Assembly (NCBI RefSeq): GCF_038502225.1
Contig: NC_091357.1
Span: 5,640,000 to 5,703,999, forward strand
Length of the DNA stretch: 64,000 bases
Source of the DNA: Cherax quadricarinatus
Lineage: Eukaryota > Arthropoda > Malacostraca > Decapoda > Parastacidae
Direction of reading: 5' to 3'
This document shows positions 52,330 through 62,842 of the stretch, one piece after another; within the stretch, counting starts at the first letter, position 1; every line of letters starts with the position of its first letter. A model generated the notes under the pieces. The model was not told where the DNA came from and searched no databases. It saw only the letters and a list, made by a program, of their open reading frames with translations. The translations under genes and the position numbers were made by a program.

Positions 52330-52960
52330 TGTTCCTCCGGTGCATACTTTACACATACCTCGCTCATTTGCTCAGAACTACTAAACACCTCAAATGATGT
52401 AGCAGAAGTTTTGGAAGTAAAGACTGAAAACCAAAACATTGTCATTGTGGTGGTATACAAGCCTCCGGATGCAACTTCCTAGCAATTCCAGGAACAGCTT
52501 TTGAAAATTGACCACTGTCTGGAAAATCTCCCAACTCCTGCCCCAAACATCTTGCTACTGGGAGATTTCAACTTGAGAGACTTAAAATGCAAGAGTGTAG
52601 CAAATAATATTTTAGCAGAGATCACCTCCGGCAGCTCAGATGAAAATTCACACACACACACATGCGCTATTAAATCTCTGCACCAAATTCACCTTAAACA
52701 AGCAAATATTAGAGCCAACAAGATTAGAAAATACGCTGGACCTCATCCTCACTAACAACGACGATCTGATATGTAATATCAGATCAAAGACAACACACTC
52801 AGATCACAACATAAAGGTACAGACATGTATGTGCAGGGCTCCTGACCAGCAAAATGTGATTTCACAAAATGTGTTTTCACAAAATTCAACTTCAGTAACA
52901 ACAACAACATACAATGGGAACAAGTCAACCATGTTCTAAATGAAACAAACTGGAAAGATA
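52330..52960 (+). pseudogene. LINE-D APE-type endonuclease fragment
   Basis: Plus-strand relic of the second half of an EEP endonuclease: NIVIVVVYKPPDAT (52438-52480), a TAG, then PTPAPNILLLGDFNLRDLK (GDFN at about 52560), LENTLDLILTNNDDLI (52735-52780) and TTHSDHNI (SDH, about 52800). The pieces are in different frames; an AC insertion at 52650 is one cause. Sequence differs from LINE-A and LINE-B endonucleases, so it is a fourth LINE lineage. No RT is attached. Confidence 0.72.
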
Positions 52961-53602
52961 TCCTAAACAATACCGGTTACACTATTGTCATCATCACTCG
53001 CTTATGAGTTTCGTGGAATTATCCACAGTAAAGAGAAAGCTAAATAACACTGTCTTTTTCAGCACTCCCAATGTTCGGTCAAGAAAGTCACACGGAGACT
53101 CCATAATACTACGTGATTAGTTCTGCCGCGAATTTCCTGACTCTTATAAGGGAACTAGTCTAACATCTAGTTTCCTGAGATTGCCAGAATGAACAAGAGT
53201 CAAAAACACACTGGTCACTACTGTCCCTTTGTCTTTCAACGATAGGGCGGCAATGCCTTCGTGATAGATACGCTTCATGAGTTCCTTGAAGCATTCTGCC
53301 CCCATCCTGCGGACCCGCACTCGAGTTCCTCCTAAGCACAAAGGAAATGCTGAACTCAGCTTTATATACACTCGTTGCTAGTTTGTGAAACAGTGTTTAA
53401 CACAATAAGGTAGGTTTCTTGTTATTTAGCTGTAGGCTAGAAGTCATAACGTCCCTGACTTGTATACCAAGTGGGGCACAGGTTTTCCCGTAATTTTCCT
53501 GCTATGGGAAAAGAGTAATGACTCGGTTTAACCTCGTAGTGTAATTGATCAAAAATTCTAGGAAGGAAAGGGCGTGCCTCGAGATGCTGTGGTACATCTG
53601 TT
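52961..53602. other. No gene seen
   Basis: No recognisable frame or repeat. Confidence 0.45.
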
Positions 53603-53710
53603 AAATAACAAAAAAAAAAGGCACAATACCGTGACTGGAACGATACACAGATAACCCGACCGAAACCTCGTCGTAAGCTCCTCTCTTCTATGTGCGGGTT
53701 ATTTGTGTAA
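53603..53710. mobile_element. Deleted copy of the 24.7-kb inverted element
   Basis: AAAAAAAAAGGCACAATACC, GACTGGAACGATACACAGAT and the right arm TCGTCGTAAGCTCCTCTCTT...GTGCGGGTTATTTGTGTA are joined at GACCGAAACC. The internal part between the hairpin and right arm is lost. Confidence 0.65.
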
Positions 53711-53840
53711 CATACATCTGTTCTTAATAAAACTGTTGTGGGAGGAAGTAGAGTCTACTAGCCCTTTGAGAGAGGGCTAAGTCCGTCATAGAGTTGAGGG
53801 GAGGGGGCTGAGATATACCCCTTTACTGGAGAATTTTCTC
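53711..53840. other. No gene seen
   Basis: Short spacer. Confidence 0.4.
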
Positions 53841-54297
53841 CACATAGGCTGGCTCCAGGTGAGAGATGAGTCGTCGTGCTCTGTTCTCTACTCTATCAAG
53901 CAGTCGCCGATGAGAAGGGGGCAGTCACTCCAAGAAAGTGGAGCATACTCAAGGTGAGAGCCTACTTGTGCCTCATACAGAATCTTGAAAACTCTAATGT
54001 CGAGCAGATGCGAGATATGTCGAAATGCTGTAAGCTTCCTGGCCGAATTGTTTGTAAGATTTACAATGTGGTTCTTCATGGTCAGTTTGGAGTCAAATTT
54101 CACCCCAAGGATATCAACTTGGTGCCTAGAGACCATCATCATTTGTGTTTTCTCAGGAGCAAATGTTACTTGTCATCGGTTTCCCCAAACTGATATAGCA
54201 CTTAGCTGGTGATTGATGTAGCTTAGAGCAGCTGGCATTTCCTCTCTTGGATAAGTAGATGCCAGAGTACAGTCCTCGGCATATGCATGGGATTCAT
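53841..54297 (-). mobile_element. LINE-B copy 2, RT fragment
   Basis: Minus strand, homologous to 36996-37600 of LINE-B copy 1, from the catalytic box region through VDILGVKFDSKLTMKNH to EYAPLSWSDCP. Truncated on both sides; on the right it meets a CT tract. The box reads YAED (54272-54283), with Glu in place of the first catalytic Asp. Confidence 0.78.
53888..54142 (-). pseudogene. LINE-B RT thumb region, copy 2
   Basis: Frame of 84 codons with VDILGVKFDSKLTMKNH, ARKLTAFRHISHLLD and ILYEAQVGSHLEYAPLSW, about 80 % identical by eye to copy 1. Ends in a frameshift. Confidence 0.75.
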
Positions 54298-54306
54298 TCA
54301 TTCATT

Positions 54307-54520
<214 letters not shown>

Positions 54521-54522
<2 letters not shown>

Positions 54523-54672
54523 GCCACAGGGCCATTATTCCCTCTGATGTAACATGGCAGTACATGGAACCAGAGATATTTTTACCTCTCCCTCCGCCGA
54601 CGATACAAAACCCACTTGCGTAATTGATATTTTTTTATTTTTTTTGTACCTTGGTCGCTTCAGGTTTGAAGC
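54521..54672. other. No gene seen
   Basis: Spacer. Confidence 0.35.
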
Positions 54673-54830
54673 CTATCAACTCCAGAAGGTATTTAAAACT
54701 GCATGTCACCTGTACACCACTAGTCCAGGACATTTAAATATGAAACTTACTGACTGAACTAATTTATAAGCATATATACAGAGATATACATCCCTCCATG
54801 TGTATATACACGTCTGTTTCTTTGTGCATA
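54673..54830 (+). repeat. Third copy of the 21.8-22.1-kb unit
   Basis: GCCTATCAACTCC, CATGTCACCTGTACACCACTAGTC and GCATATATACAGAGATATAC (first 20 bases of each are diagnostic) align in order with 21945-22085. Confidence 0.5.
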
Positions 54831-55164
54831 CACATCTTAAGATTTTTTAAAAATATGTGCAATATCAAAAAAATTAGTAATACATGTTGAAATATTGCAT
54901 ATTTCGTCGATTCAGAACGGTTTGAAGCGTTTTCTGACATACTTCAGTTCTTAGATAAAATACGTAAATTATCACACTTTTTATCGAAGTTGCTGCTACA
55001 GGTGCATTTTATGGGAAAAAAATTTGCGGACTTACGGTATAATCCGTCGTTGGTAGTTAGGTCATTCAGTGAAGTAAATACGTGTTAAGTAGGAAGTGAA
55101 AGAATTAGGTGGGAAATGGGTAGCACGTAGATCAGCACCTTGTGATTCCTGAGCGAGGGAGAAC
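54831..55164. other. No gene; AT-rich
   Basis: Nothing recognised. Confidence 0.45.
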
Positions 55165-55292
55165 GTTGGCACTATGGCACTACGTTGAGCACTCTGGCAG
55201 TACGTTGAACACCCTGGCACTACGTTGCACCTAGACATTACGTTAAGCAACCTGGCACTACGTTGAGCACTTTGGCACTACATTGAGCACAC
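55165..55292. repeat. 22-bp degenerate tandem repeat, 5-6 units
   Basis: CTGGCACTACGTTGAGCACT and variants. Confidence 0.8.
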
Positions 55293-55424
55293 GTGGGTTG
55301 CCAGAAGCCCAACAGAAATGACACTTGTTAAAATTAGCAACATCATAAACCAGTAATTCGATCTTGTTAGGATCACCTCTCATAAAATATAAAGGGCAGC
55401 CTTGATATTCTTTGCAAATCGAAC

Positions 55425-55520
55425 TACATGGAGGGTGTTCCGGGGGTCAACGCCCCCGCGGTCCGGTCCTTGACCAGGCCTACTGGTGGATCAAGGACTG
55501 ATCAACCACGTTCATTTAAG
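55425..55520 (-). mobile_element. LINE-C copy 3, 3' tail
   Basis: GGGGGTCAACGCCCCCGCGG and GACCAGGCCTACTGGTGGAT match the 3' end of LINE-C copy 1 at 43755-43830. Note the perfect small palindrome GGGGGTCAACGCCCCC-type stem. Confidence 0.65.
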
Positions 55521-55778
55521 TAACACACATAATTTACACATTGGCATATCTGTTGGGCTTAATTTGAGAAGGACCCGCCTAGCATGGCCAGTAGGCCTTG
55601 CTCAGTGGGTCTCGTTTTTCACTTGCCTCTACTTGCATTTGTGTTGTGTATGGTAGAGGTGCTGCTGAGAGATAGTAATTGTCAAGTGATAGTAACTGTA
55701 GCTCTGCTGGAAGGTTACCTTTGATGCTGTCGTAGCTGATGACCCTTTAATGGTATACTTGACCATATCCTCATTGTC
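55521..55778. other. No gene seen
   Basis: GACCCGCCTAGCATGGCCAG may be a retroelement scrap; otherwise nothing. Confidence 0.35.
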
Positions 55779-58700
55779 CTACTGAAGTCTGCCACCTCTG
55801 TCTGACACTACTGAAGTCTGCCACCTCTGTCTGACACTACTGAAGTCTGCCACCTCTGTCTGACACTACTGAAGTCTGCCACCTCTGTCTGACACTACTG
55901 AAGTCTGTCACCTCTGTCTGACACTACTGAAGTCTGCCACCTCTGTCTGACACTACTGAAGTCTGCCACCTCTGTCTGACACTACTGAAGTCTGCCACCT
56001 CTGTCTGACACTACTGAAGTCTGCCACCTCTGTCTGACACTACTGAAGTCTGCCACCTCTGTCTGACACTACTGAAGTCTGCCACCTCTGTCTGACACTA
56101 CTGAAGTCTGTCACCTCTGTCTGACACTACTGAAGTCTGCCACCTCTGTCTGACACTACTGAAGTCTGCCACCTCTGTCTGACACTACTGAAGTCTGCCA
56201 CCTCTGTCTGACACTACTGAAGTCTGCCACCTCTGTCTGACACTACTGAAGTCTGTCACCTCTGTCTGACACTACTGAAGTCTGCCACCTCTGTCTGACA
56301 CTACTGAAGTCTGCCACCTCTGTCTGACACTACTGAAGTCTGCCACCTCTGTCTGACACTACTGAAGTCTGTCACCTCTGTCTGACACTACTGAAGTCTG
56401 CCACCTCTGTCTGACACTACTGAAGTCTGTCACCTCTGACACTACTGAAGTCTGCCACCTCTGTCTGACACTACTGAAGTCTGTCACCTCTGTCTGAAAC
56501 TACTGAAGTCTGCCACCTCTGTCTGACACTACTGAAGTCTGTCACCTCTGTCTGACACTACTGAAGTCTGTCACCTCTGTCTGACACTACTGAAGTCTGC
56601 CACCTCTGTCTGACACTACTGAAGTCTGCCACCTCTGTCTGACACTACTGAAGTCTGCCACCTCTGTCTGACACTACTGAAGTCTGCCACCTCTGTCTGA
56701 CACTACTGAAGTCTGCCACCTCTGTCTGACACTACTGAAGTCTGCCACCTCTGTCTGACACTACTGAAGTCTGCCACCTCTGTCTGACACTACTGAAGTC
56801 TGCCACCTCTGTCTGACACTACTGAAGTCTGCCACCTCTGTCTGACACTACTGAAGTCTGCCACCTCTGTCTGACACTACTGAAGTCTGCCACCTCTGTC
56901 TGACACTACTGAAGTCTGCCACCTCTGTCTGACACTACTGAAGTCTGCCACCTCTGTCTGACACTACTGAAGTCTGCCACCTCTGTCTGACACTACTGAA
57001 GTCTGTCACCTCTGTCTGACACTACTGAAGTCTGCCACCTCTGTCTGACACTACTGAAGTCTGCCACCGCTGTCTGACACTACTGAAGTCTGCCACCTCT
57101 GTCTGACACTACTGAAATCTGTCACCTCTGTCTGACACTACTGAAGTCTGCCACCTCTGTCTGACACTACTGAAGTCTGCCACCTCTGTCTGACACTACT
57201 GAAGTCTGCCACCTCTGTCTGACACTACTGAAGTCTGACACTACTGAAGTCTGCCACCTCTGTCTGACACTACTAAAGTCTGACACTACTGAAGTCTGAC
57301 ACTACTGAAGTCTGACACTACTGAAGTCTGCCACCTCTGTCTGACACTACTGAAGTCTGCCACCTCTGTCTGACACTACTGAAGTCTGACACTACTGAAG
57401 TCTGACACTACTGAAGTCTGCCACCTCTGTCTGACACTACTGAAGTCTGACACTACTGAAGTCTGACACTACTGAAGTCTGCCACCTCTGTCTGACACTA
57501 CTGAAGTCTGCCACCTCTGTCTGACACTACTGAAGTCTGCCACCTCTGTCTGACACTACTGAAGTCTGTCACCTCTGTCTGACACTACTGAAGTCTGCCA
57601 CCTCTGTCTGACACTACTGAAGTCTGCCACCTCTGTCTGACACTACTGAAGTCTGCCACCTCTGTCTGACACTACTGAAGTCTGCCACCTCTGTCTGACA
57701 CTAGTGAAGTCTGCCACCTCTGTCTGACACTACTGAAGTCTGCCACCTCTGTCTGACACTACTGAAGTCTGCCACCTCTGTCTGACACTACTGAAGTCTG
57801 CCACCTCTGTCTGACACTACTGAAGTCTGCCACCTCTGTCTGACACTACTGAAGTCTGCCACCTCTGTCTGACACTACTGAAGTCTGCCACCTCTGTCTG
57901 ACACTACTGAAGTCTGCCACCTCTGTCTGACACTACTGAAGTCTGCCACCTCTGACACTACTGAAGTCTGCCACCTCTGTCTGACACTACTGAAGTCTGC
58001 CACCTCTGTCTGACACTACTGAAGTCTGCCACCTCTGTCTGACACTACTGAAGTCTGCCACCTCTGTCTGACACTACTGAAGTCTGCCACCTCTGTCTGA
58101 CACTACTGAAGTCTGCCAGCTCTGACTGACACTACTGAAGTCTGCCACCTCTGTCTGACACTACTGAAGTCTGCCACCTCTGACACTACTGAAGTCTGTC
58201 ACCTCTGTCTGACACTACTGAAGTCTGCCACCTCTGTCTGACACTACTGAAGTCTGCCACCTCTGTCTGACACTACTGAAGTCTGCCACCTCTGTCTGAC
58301 ACTACTGAAGTCTGCCACCTCTGACACTACTGAAGTCTGCCACCTCTGACACTACTGAAGTCTGCCACCTCTGACACTACTGAAGTCTGCCACCTCTGTC
58401 TGACACTACTGAAGTCTGCCACCTCTGTCTGACACTACTGAAGTCTGTCACCTCTGTCTGACACTACTGAAGTCTGTCACCTCTGTCTGACACTACTGAA
58501 GTCTGCCACCTCTGACTGACACTACTGAAGTCTGCCACCTCTGTCTGACACTACTGAAGTCTGCCACCTCTGTCTGACACTACTGAAGTCTGCCACCTCT
58601 GTCTGACACTACTGAAGTCTGCCACCTCTGTCTGACACTACTGAAGTCTGCCACCTCTGTCTGACACTACTGAAGTCTGCCACCTCTGTCTGACACTACT

Positions 58701-59031
58701 GAAGTCTGCCACCTCTGTCTGACCATACTGAAGTCTGCCACCTCTGTCTGACACTACTGAAGTCTGCCACCTCTGTCTGACACTACTGAAGTCTGCCACC
58801 TCTGTCTGACACTACTGAAGTGTGTCACCTCTGTCTGACACTACTGAAGTCTGCCACCTCTGTCTGACACTACTGAAGTCTGCCACCTCTGACTGACACT
58901 ACTGAAGTCTGCCACCTCTGTCTGACACTACTGAAGTCTGCCACCTCTGTCTGACACTACTGAAGTCTGCCACCTCTGTCTGACACTACTGAAGTCTGCC
59001 ACCTCTGTCTGACACTACTGAAGTCTGCCAG
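55779..59031. repeat. 29-bp minisatellite, about 112 units
   Basis: Unit CACTACTGAAGTCTGCCACC plus TCTGTCTGA. Main variant CTGTCACC. Shortened forms: 25 bp (CACCTCTGACAC, lost GTCT) and 13 bp shorter (AAGTCTGACACTACTG), the latter concentrated at 57230-57480. The largest array in the window. The unit is not a multiple of 3 and gives no long frame. Confidence 0.97.
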
Positions 59032-59106
59032 CTGACATATTTCAACACCTTGTGTGAACTCCCATCATTCGTGATGGAATAAGACAGGGAAACATAGCTA
59101 GCTTTT

Positions 59107-59562
59107 ATTCCTACTGTGTAACTATAATACAGACTAGTGTAGCAGCACACTGCTGGTGTTCCCACTGTGTAACTATCATATAGAATAGTGTAGCAGCACA
59201 CTGCTGGTGTTCCCACTGTGTAACTATCATATAGAATAGTGTAGCAGCACACTGCTGGTGTTCCCACTGTGTAACTATCATATAGAATAGTGTAGCAGCA
59301 CACTGCTGGTGTTCCCACTGTGTAACTATCATATAGAATAGTGTAGCAGCACAATGCTGGTGTTCCCACTGTGTAACTATCATATAGAATAGTGTAGCAG
59401 CACACTGCTGGTGTTCCCACTGTGTAACTATCATATAGAATAGTGTAGCAGCACACTGCTGGTGTTCCCACTGTGTAACTATCATATAGAATAGTGTAGC
59501 AGCACACTGCTGGTGTTCCCACTGTGTAACTATCATATAGAATAGTGTAGCAGCACACTGCC
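59107..59562. repeat. 51-bp minisatellite, about 9 units
   Basis: Unit ACTGTGTAACTATCATATAG, AATAGTGTAG, CAGCACACTGCTGGTGTTCCC. Nearly identical inner units, diverged ends. A minus frame of 195 codons is a 17-residue repeat artefact. Confidence 0.95.
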
Positions 59563-59864
59563 GATGTATCCAATTTTGTTATTGGAAAAAATCAATACAT
59601 ATACTGTAACTGCATGTATGTTCATCCGTTCCAGGTGATCCTCGCTGAGCGACTAAATTTCAATCAATAACCCTGAAATCAAATTAAATTTTAATAAACA
59701 ACTGTCAGTGAATAAAGAGAAGGACGGACCACGGTTCGAGCGCCTCGTCCACCCTTCTGTTTATTCACGAACACTGAAGTTTATAAAACATTTTCATTCA
59801 GGTAATCCTGTTGTTTCTGCCTCCATGGAAATGAAAAAAAAATCGACTGCATTTCAACCCATAT
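59563..59864. other. No gene seen
   Basis: AT-rich spacer. Confidence 0.4.
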
Positions 59865-59952
59865 ATGTGACGGTTTAAACCCATAACCAGTGAGTTCTAA
59901 AACTCTCTGGTCAGTGTACTAACCACTCGCCTACCTGGTTGAGTCATGATGG
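59865..59952 (-). mobile_element. tRNA-derived SINE head (Ser/Leu-like)
   Basis: The reverse complement reads GTAGGCGAGTGGTTAGTACA (A-box region as in class II tRNAs), then AACTCACTGGTTATGGGTTT and AAACC (degraded B box). Fits a tRNA-derived head; no tail identified and no intact cloverleaf. Confidence 0.4.
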
Positions 59953-59969
59953 CAACCTATATACATGTA

Positions 59970-59983
<14 letters not shown>

Positions 59984-60028
<45 letters not shown>
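59984..60028. repeat. (TA)n microsatellite
   Basis: TA tract. Confidence 0.95.
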
Positions 60029-60032
<4 letters not shown>

Positions 60033-60084
60033 TCTTAATGATTATATTTTACACTATGTAAACAAAAATGGCGATTATTTTTAG

Positions 60085-60178
60085 TCAGATCAAGAGCTCC
60101 AGCGGTGGGTCGTCATGATATGACTAGACCCGCGTCAGGAAACACTTGTCCTGTTTTCCTGTTCCCTGATGAATGTCA
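60085..60178 (+). repeat. Dispersed repeat (pair with 9780-9905)
   Basis: GAGCTCCAGCGGTGGGTCGT and GGAAACACTTGTCCTGTTTT parallel 9827-9890. Confidence 0.5.
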
Positions 60179-60285
60179 CCTAACGTAATCATCGGTCAGG
60201 TCGCCATTTTGTTCTTATGAAGTTAATATCTTAAGTCAGCAGGGATTCAGTTCGATAGTTCTTAATTCCAACATTACCATCTAAC

Positions 60286-60658
60286 TTGCCAGTAAGGAGT
60301 GTTGTACCTGCCAGTAAGAAGTGTTGAACCTGCCAGTAAGGAGTGTTGAACCTGCCAGTAAGGAGTGTTGAACCTGCCAGTAAGGAGTGTTGAACCTGCC
60401 AGTAAGGAGTGTTGAACCTGCCAGTAAGGAGTGTTGAACCTGCCAGTAGGAAGTGTTGACCCTGCCGGTAGGAAGTGTTGACCCTGCCGGTAGGAAGTGT
60501 TGAACCTGCCAGTAAGGAGTGTTGAACCTGCCAGTAAGAAGTGTTGAACCTGCCAGTAAGAAGTGTTGAACCTGCCAGTAAGAAGTGTTGAACCTGCCAG
60601 TAAGAAGTGTTGAACCTGCCAGTAAGGAGTGTTGAACCTGCCAGTAAGTAGTGTTGAA
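60286..60658. repeat. 22-bp minisatellite, 17 units
   Basis: Unit CCTGCCAGTAAGGAGTGTTG plus AA. Variants AAGAAG and the three-unit block GTAGGAAGTGTTGACC in the middle (60446-60500). Confidence 0.96.
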
Positions 60659-61120
60659 CCTTACCCTTTCTCTTATTTCTCTTGTTTTTTTTATATTCTC
60701 GTTTCTCTTCTTCCTCCAATCTTTCCTCTCTGTTCCTTCTCCAATCTTCCTTTCGTCTCTTCCTCCTCCTCCTCTTTTCTCTGTTTTCCTACCTCCTTTC
60801 TCTTCCTGTCGCCCCATCTTTCTCTTCGTTTCTCACGTTTTTCATCATCCTCCTCGTCTCTCCCATTCTTAATCTTCCTCTTCTCTCTCCTATGTTTTTT
60901 TTCCTCTCTTCCCTTCTTCCTTTTATCTCGTCTCGTGTTTTCCCCATTTTGCCATCTTGTTCCTCGCCTTCCCTCCTCCCCTATTTCCCTCTTCTCTTCT
61001 GTTTCCCCTCATTCGTATCTTCCCTTCTTCCCTCTTTTACCCTCTTTCCTCTCCTCTCCTCTCCTCTCTTCCAATCTTCCATCATCTCTGCTCCTCTCGT
61101 CCCTTCCCCTCCCCCCCAGG
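60659..61120. other. Polypyrimidine tract, 460 bp
   Basis: Very strong strand asymmetry: C/T almost throughout with TTCCTC/TCTTCC words, no simple period. No gene. Confidence 0.85.
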
Positions 61121-61214
61121 TTGTCAAGGGGTGACACTCACTTTTCCTAAATTAATGTTGATGATAAAGTCATTAATTTTGAGGTTACTGGTGCGACAAA
61201 TTAGTAAATTATGC

Positions 61215-61420
61215 CTTGTGGCACTATGGATGTTTATGTTGATGTCACTTCTGGTATTATTGATATTTTCGTTGATGTCGTTTGTGGTACTATTGATGTT
61301 TTCATTGATGTCACTTGTGGTACTATTGATGTTGATGTCACTTGTGGTACTATTGATGTTGATGTCACTTGTGGTACTATTGATGTTTTCGTTGATGTCA
61401 CTTATGGCACTAATATATGG
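61215..61420. repeat. 27/36-bp tandem repeat
   Basis: TTGATGTCACTTGTGGTACT plus ATTGATG, with or without TTTTCG, five to six units. Confidence 0.85.
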
Positions 61421-61504
61421 AAACAAAGAATATTGAGGAAATGAAATTCTTTAAGTGCAGAAGCCTCGCATATTTCATAAGAAAAATAGATACTGTAGGA
61501 CCCC

Positions 61505-62190
61505 GAATTATCCTGGTACTAATACTTCACAGTAGGAATGATAATCACTGGAGCATACCAAGTCATCCTGGTACTAATACTTCATAGTAAGAATGATAAT
61601 CTCTGGAGGATACCAAGTCATCCTGGTACTAATACTTCACAGTAAGAATGATAATCACTGGAGCATACCAAGTCATCCTGGTACTAATACTTCATAGTAA
61701 GAATGATAATCTCTGGAGGATACCAAGTCATCCTGGTACTAATACTTCATAGTAAGAATGATAATCAATGGAGCATACCAAGTCATCCTGGTACTAATAC
61801 TTCATAGTAAGAATGATAATCTCTGGAGGATACCAAGTCATCCTGGTACTAATACTTCACAGTAAGAATGATAATCACTGGAGCATACCAAGTCATCCTG
61901 GTACTAATACTTCATAGTAAGAATGATAATCTCTGGAGGATACCAAGTCATCCTGGTACTAATACTTCATAGTAAGAATGATAATCAATGGAGCATACCA
62001 AGTCATCCTGGTACTAATACTTCATAGTAAGAATGATAATCTCTGGAGGATACAAAGTCATCCTGGTACTAATACTTCACAGTAAGAATGATAATCACTG
62101 GAGGATACCAAGTCATCCTGGTACTAATACTTCACAGTAAGAATTGTAATTACTGGAGGACCCCAAGTCATCCTGGTACTAATATTCAGA
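61505..62190. repeat. 55-bp minisatellite with higher-order structure
   Basis: About 12 units around TCCTGGTACTAATACTTCA[C/T]AGTAAGAATG... Three unit types: A (CACAGT, AATCACTGGAGCAT), B (CATAGT, AATCTCTGGAGGAT), C (CATAGT, AATCAATGGAGCAT). Order A B A B C B A B C B, then diverged units. 61621-61840 and 61841-62060 are two near-identical 220-bp A-B-C-B tetramers. Confidence 0.95.
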
Positions 62191-62842
62191 CATCCTCCCC
62201 CTTTCAAAACAATGAACAGAGAAAATTGTAACCGCAACAAGAACCCCATTAACAACAATAACTATAGTTTACAAACTCCTGGTGATGGGACTGTAGTTAC
62301 GATGAAACACCATGAAAAAGCATTAACCCATTGAGTTACACATTATATACAGAACACAACTGCTGGATGCAGCGAGAAGAAACTTTTCAAGACGTGACAT
62401 CCGAGAAGCCTGGTGGAGGAGGGGAATGAGATGAACCGAGCAGACTCGACCTGATGGTCACACTGAATGAGTTAGGCATCAGAGAGAGAAATTCACAAAT
62501 AAACCATAACGTTTTATGAAGTTTTACATTAAAAATTCATTATCTTTATGTAATTAATCTTTTATCTGGTAGGATTTTTTTTAAATACTTAAAAATTGGT
62601 AGCATTCTTAAAGTGGTTTAAGATGAAAAGCAATTTAGCTAATATATTTTTTTTATTCCAGGTAGGTGATTCCCTGTTAATGTGTACAGGAGTTACAGGT
62701 ATGTGGAAGTTTTTGAAAAAATCTGGAGGCTTTGGTTTTTAATACATCATGTCCTGGGTGATAACTACTTCCACATTTTTGGTTAGCTAAACACCTATCA
62801 CCCACCCCTATAGCTATGTCTGTAGGAATTGTGTATGCGTGT
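62191..62842. other. No gene seen
   Basis: AT-rich sequence; no supported frame or repeat. Confidence 0.45.

Noticed and set aside
55779..59031. CRISPR-like array
   Set aside because: Units are directly contiguous with no unique spacers; the surrounding genome is eukaryotic.
58986..59573. 195-codon Cys/Tyr-rich protein (minus)
   Set aside because: A 17-residue repeat from the 51-bp array; both ends are in repeats.
59865..59952. Functional tRNA gene
   Set aside because: B box degraded, no closed acceptor stem and no anticodon arm that pairs convincingly; better explained as a SINE head.
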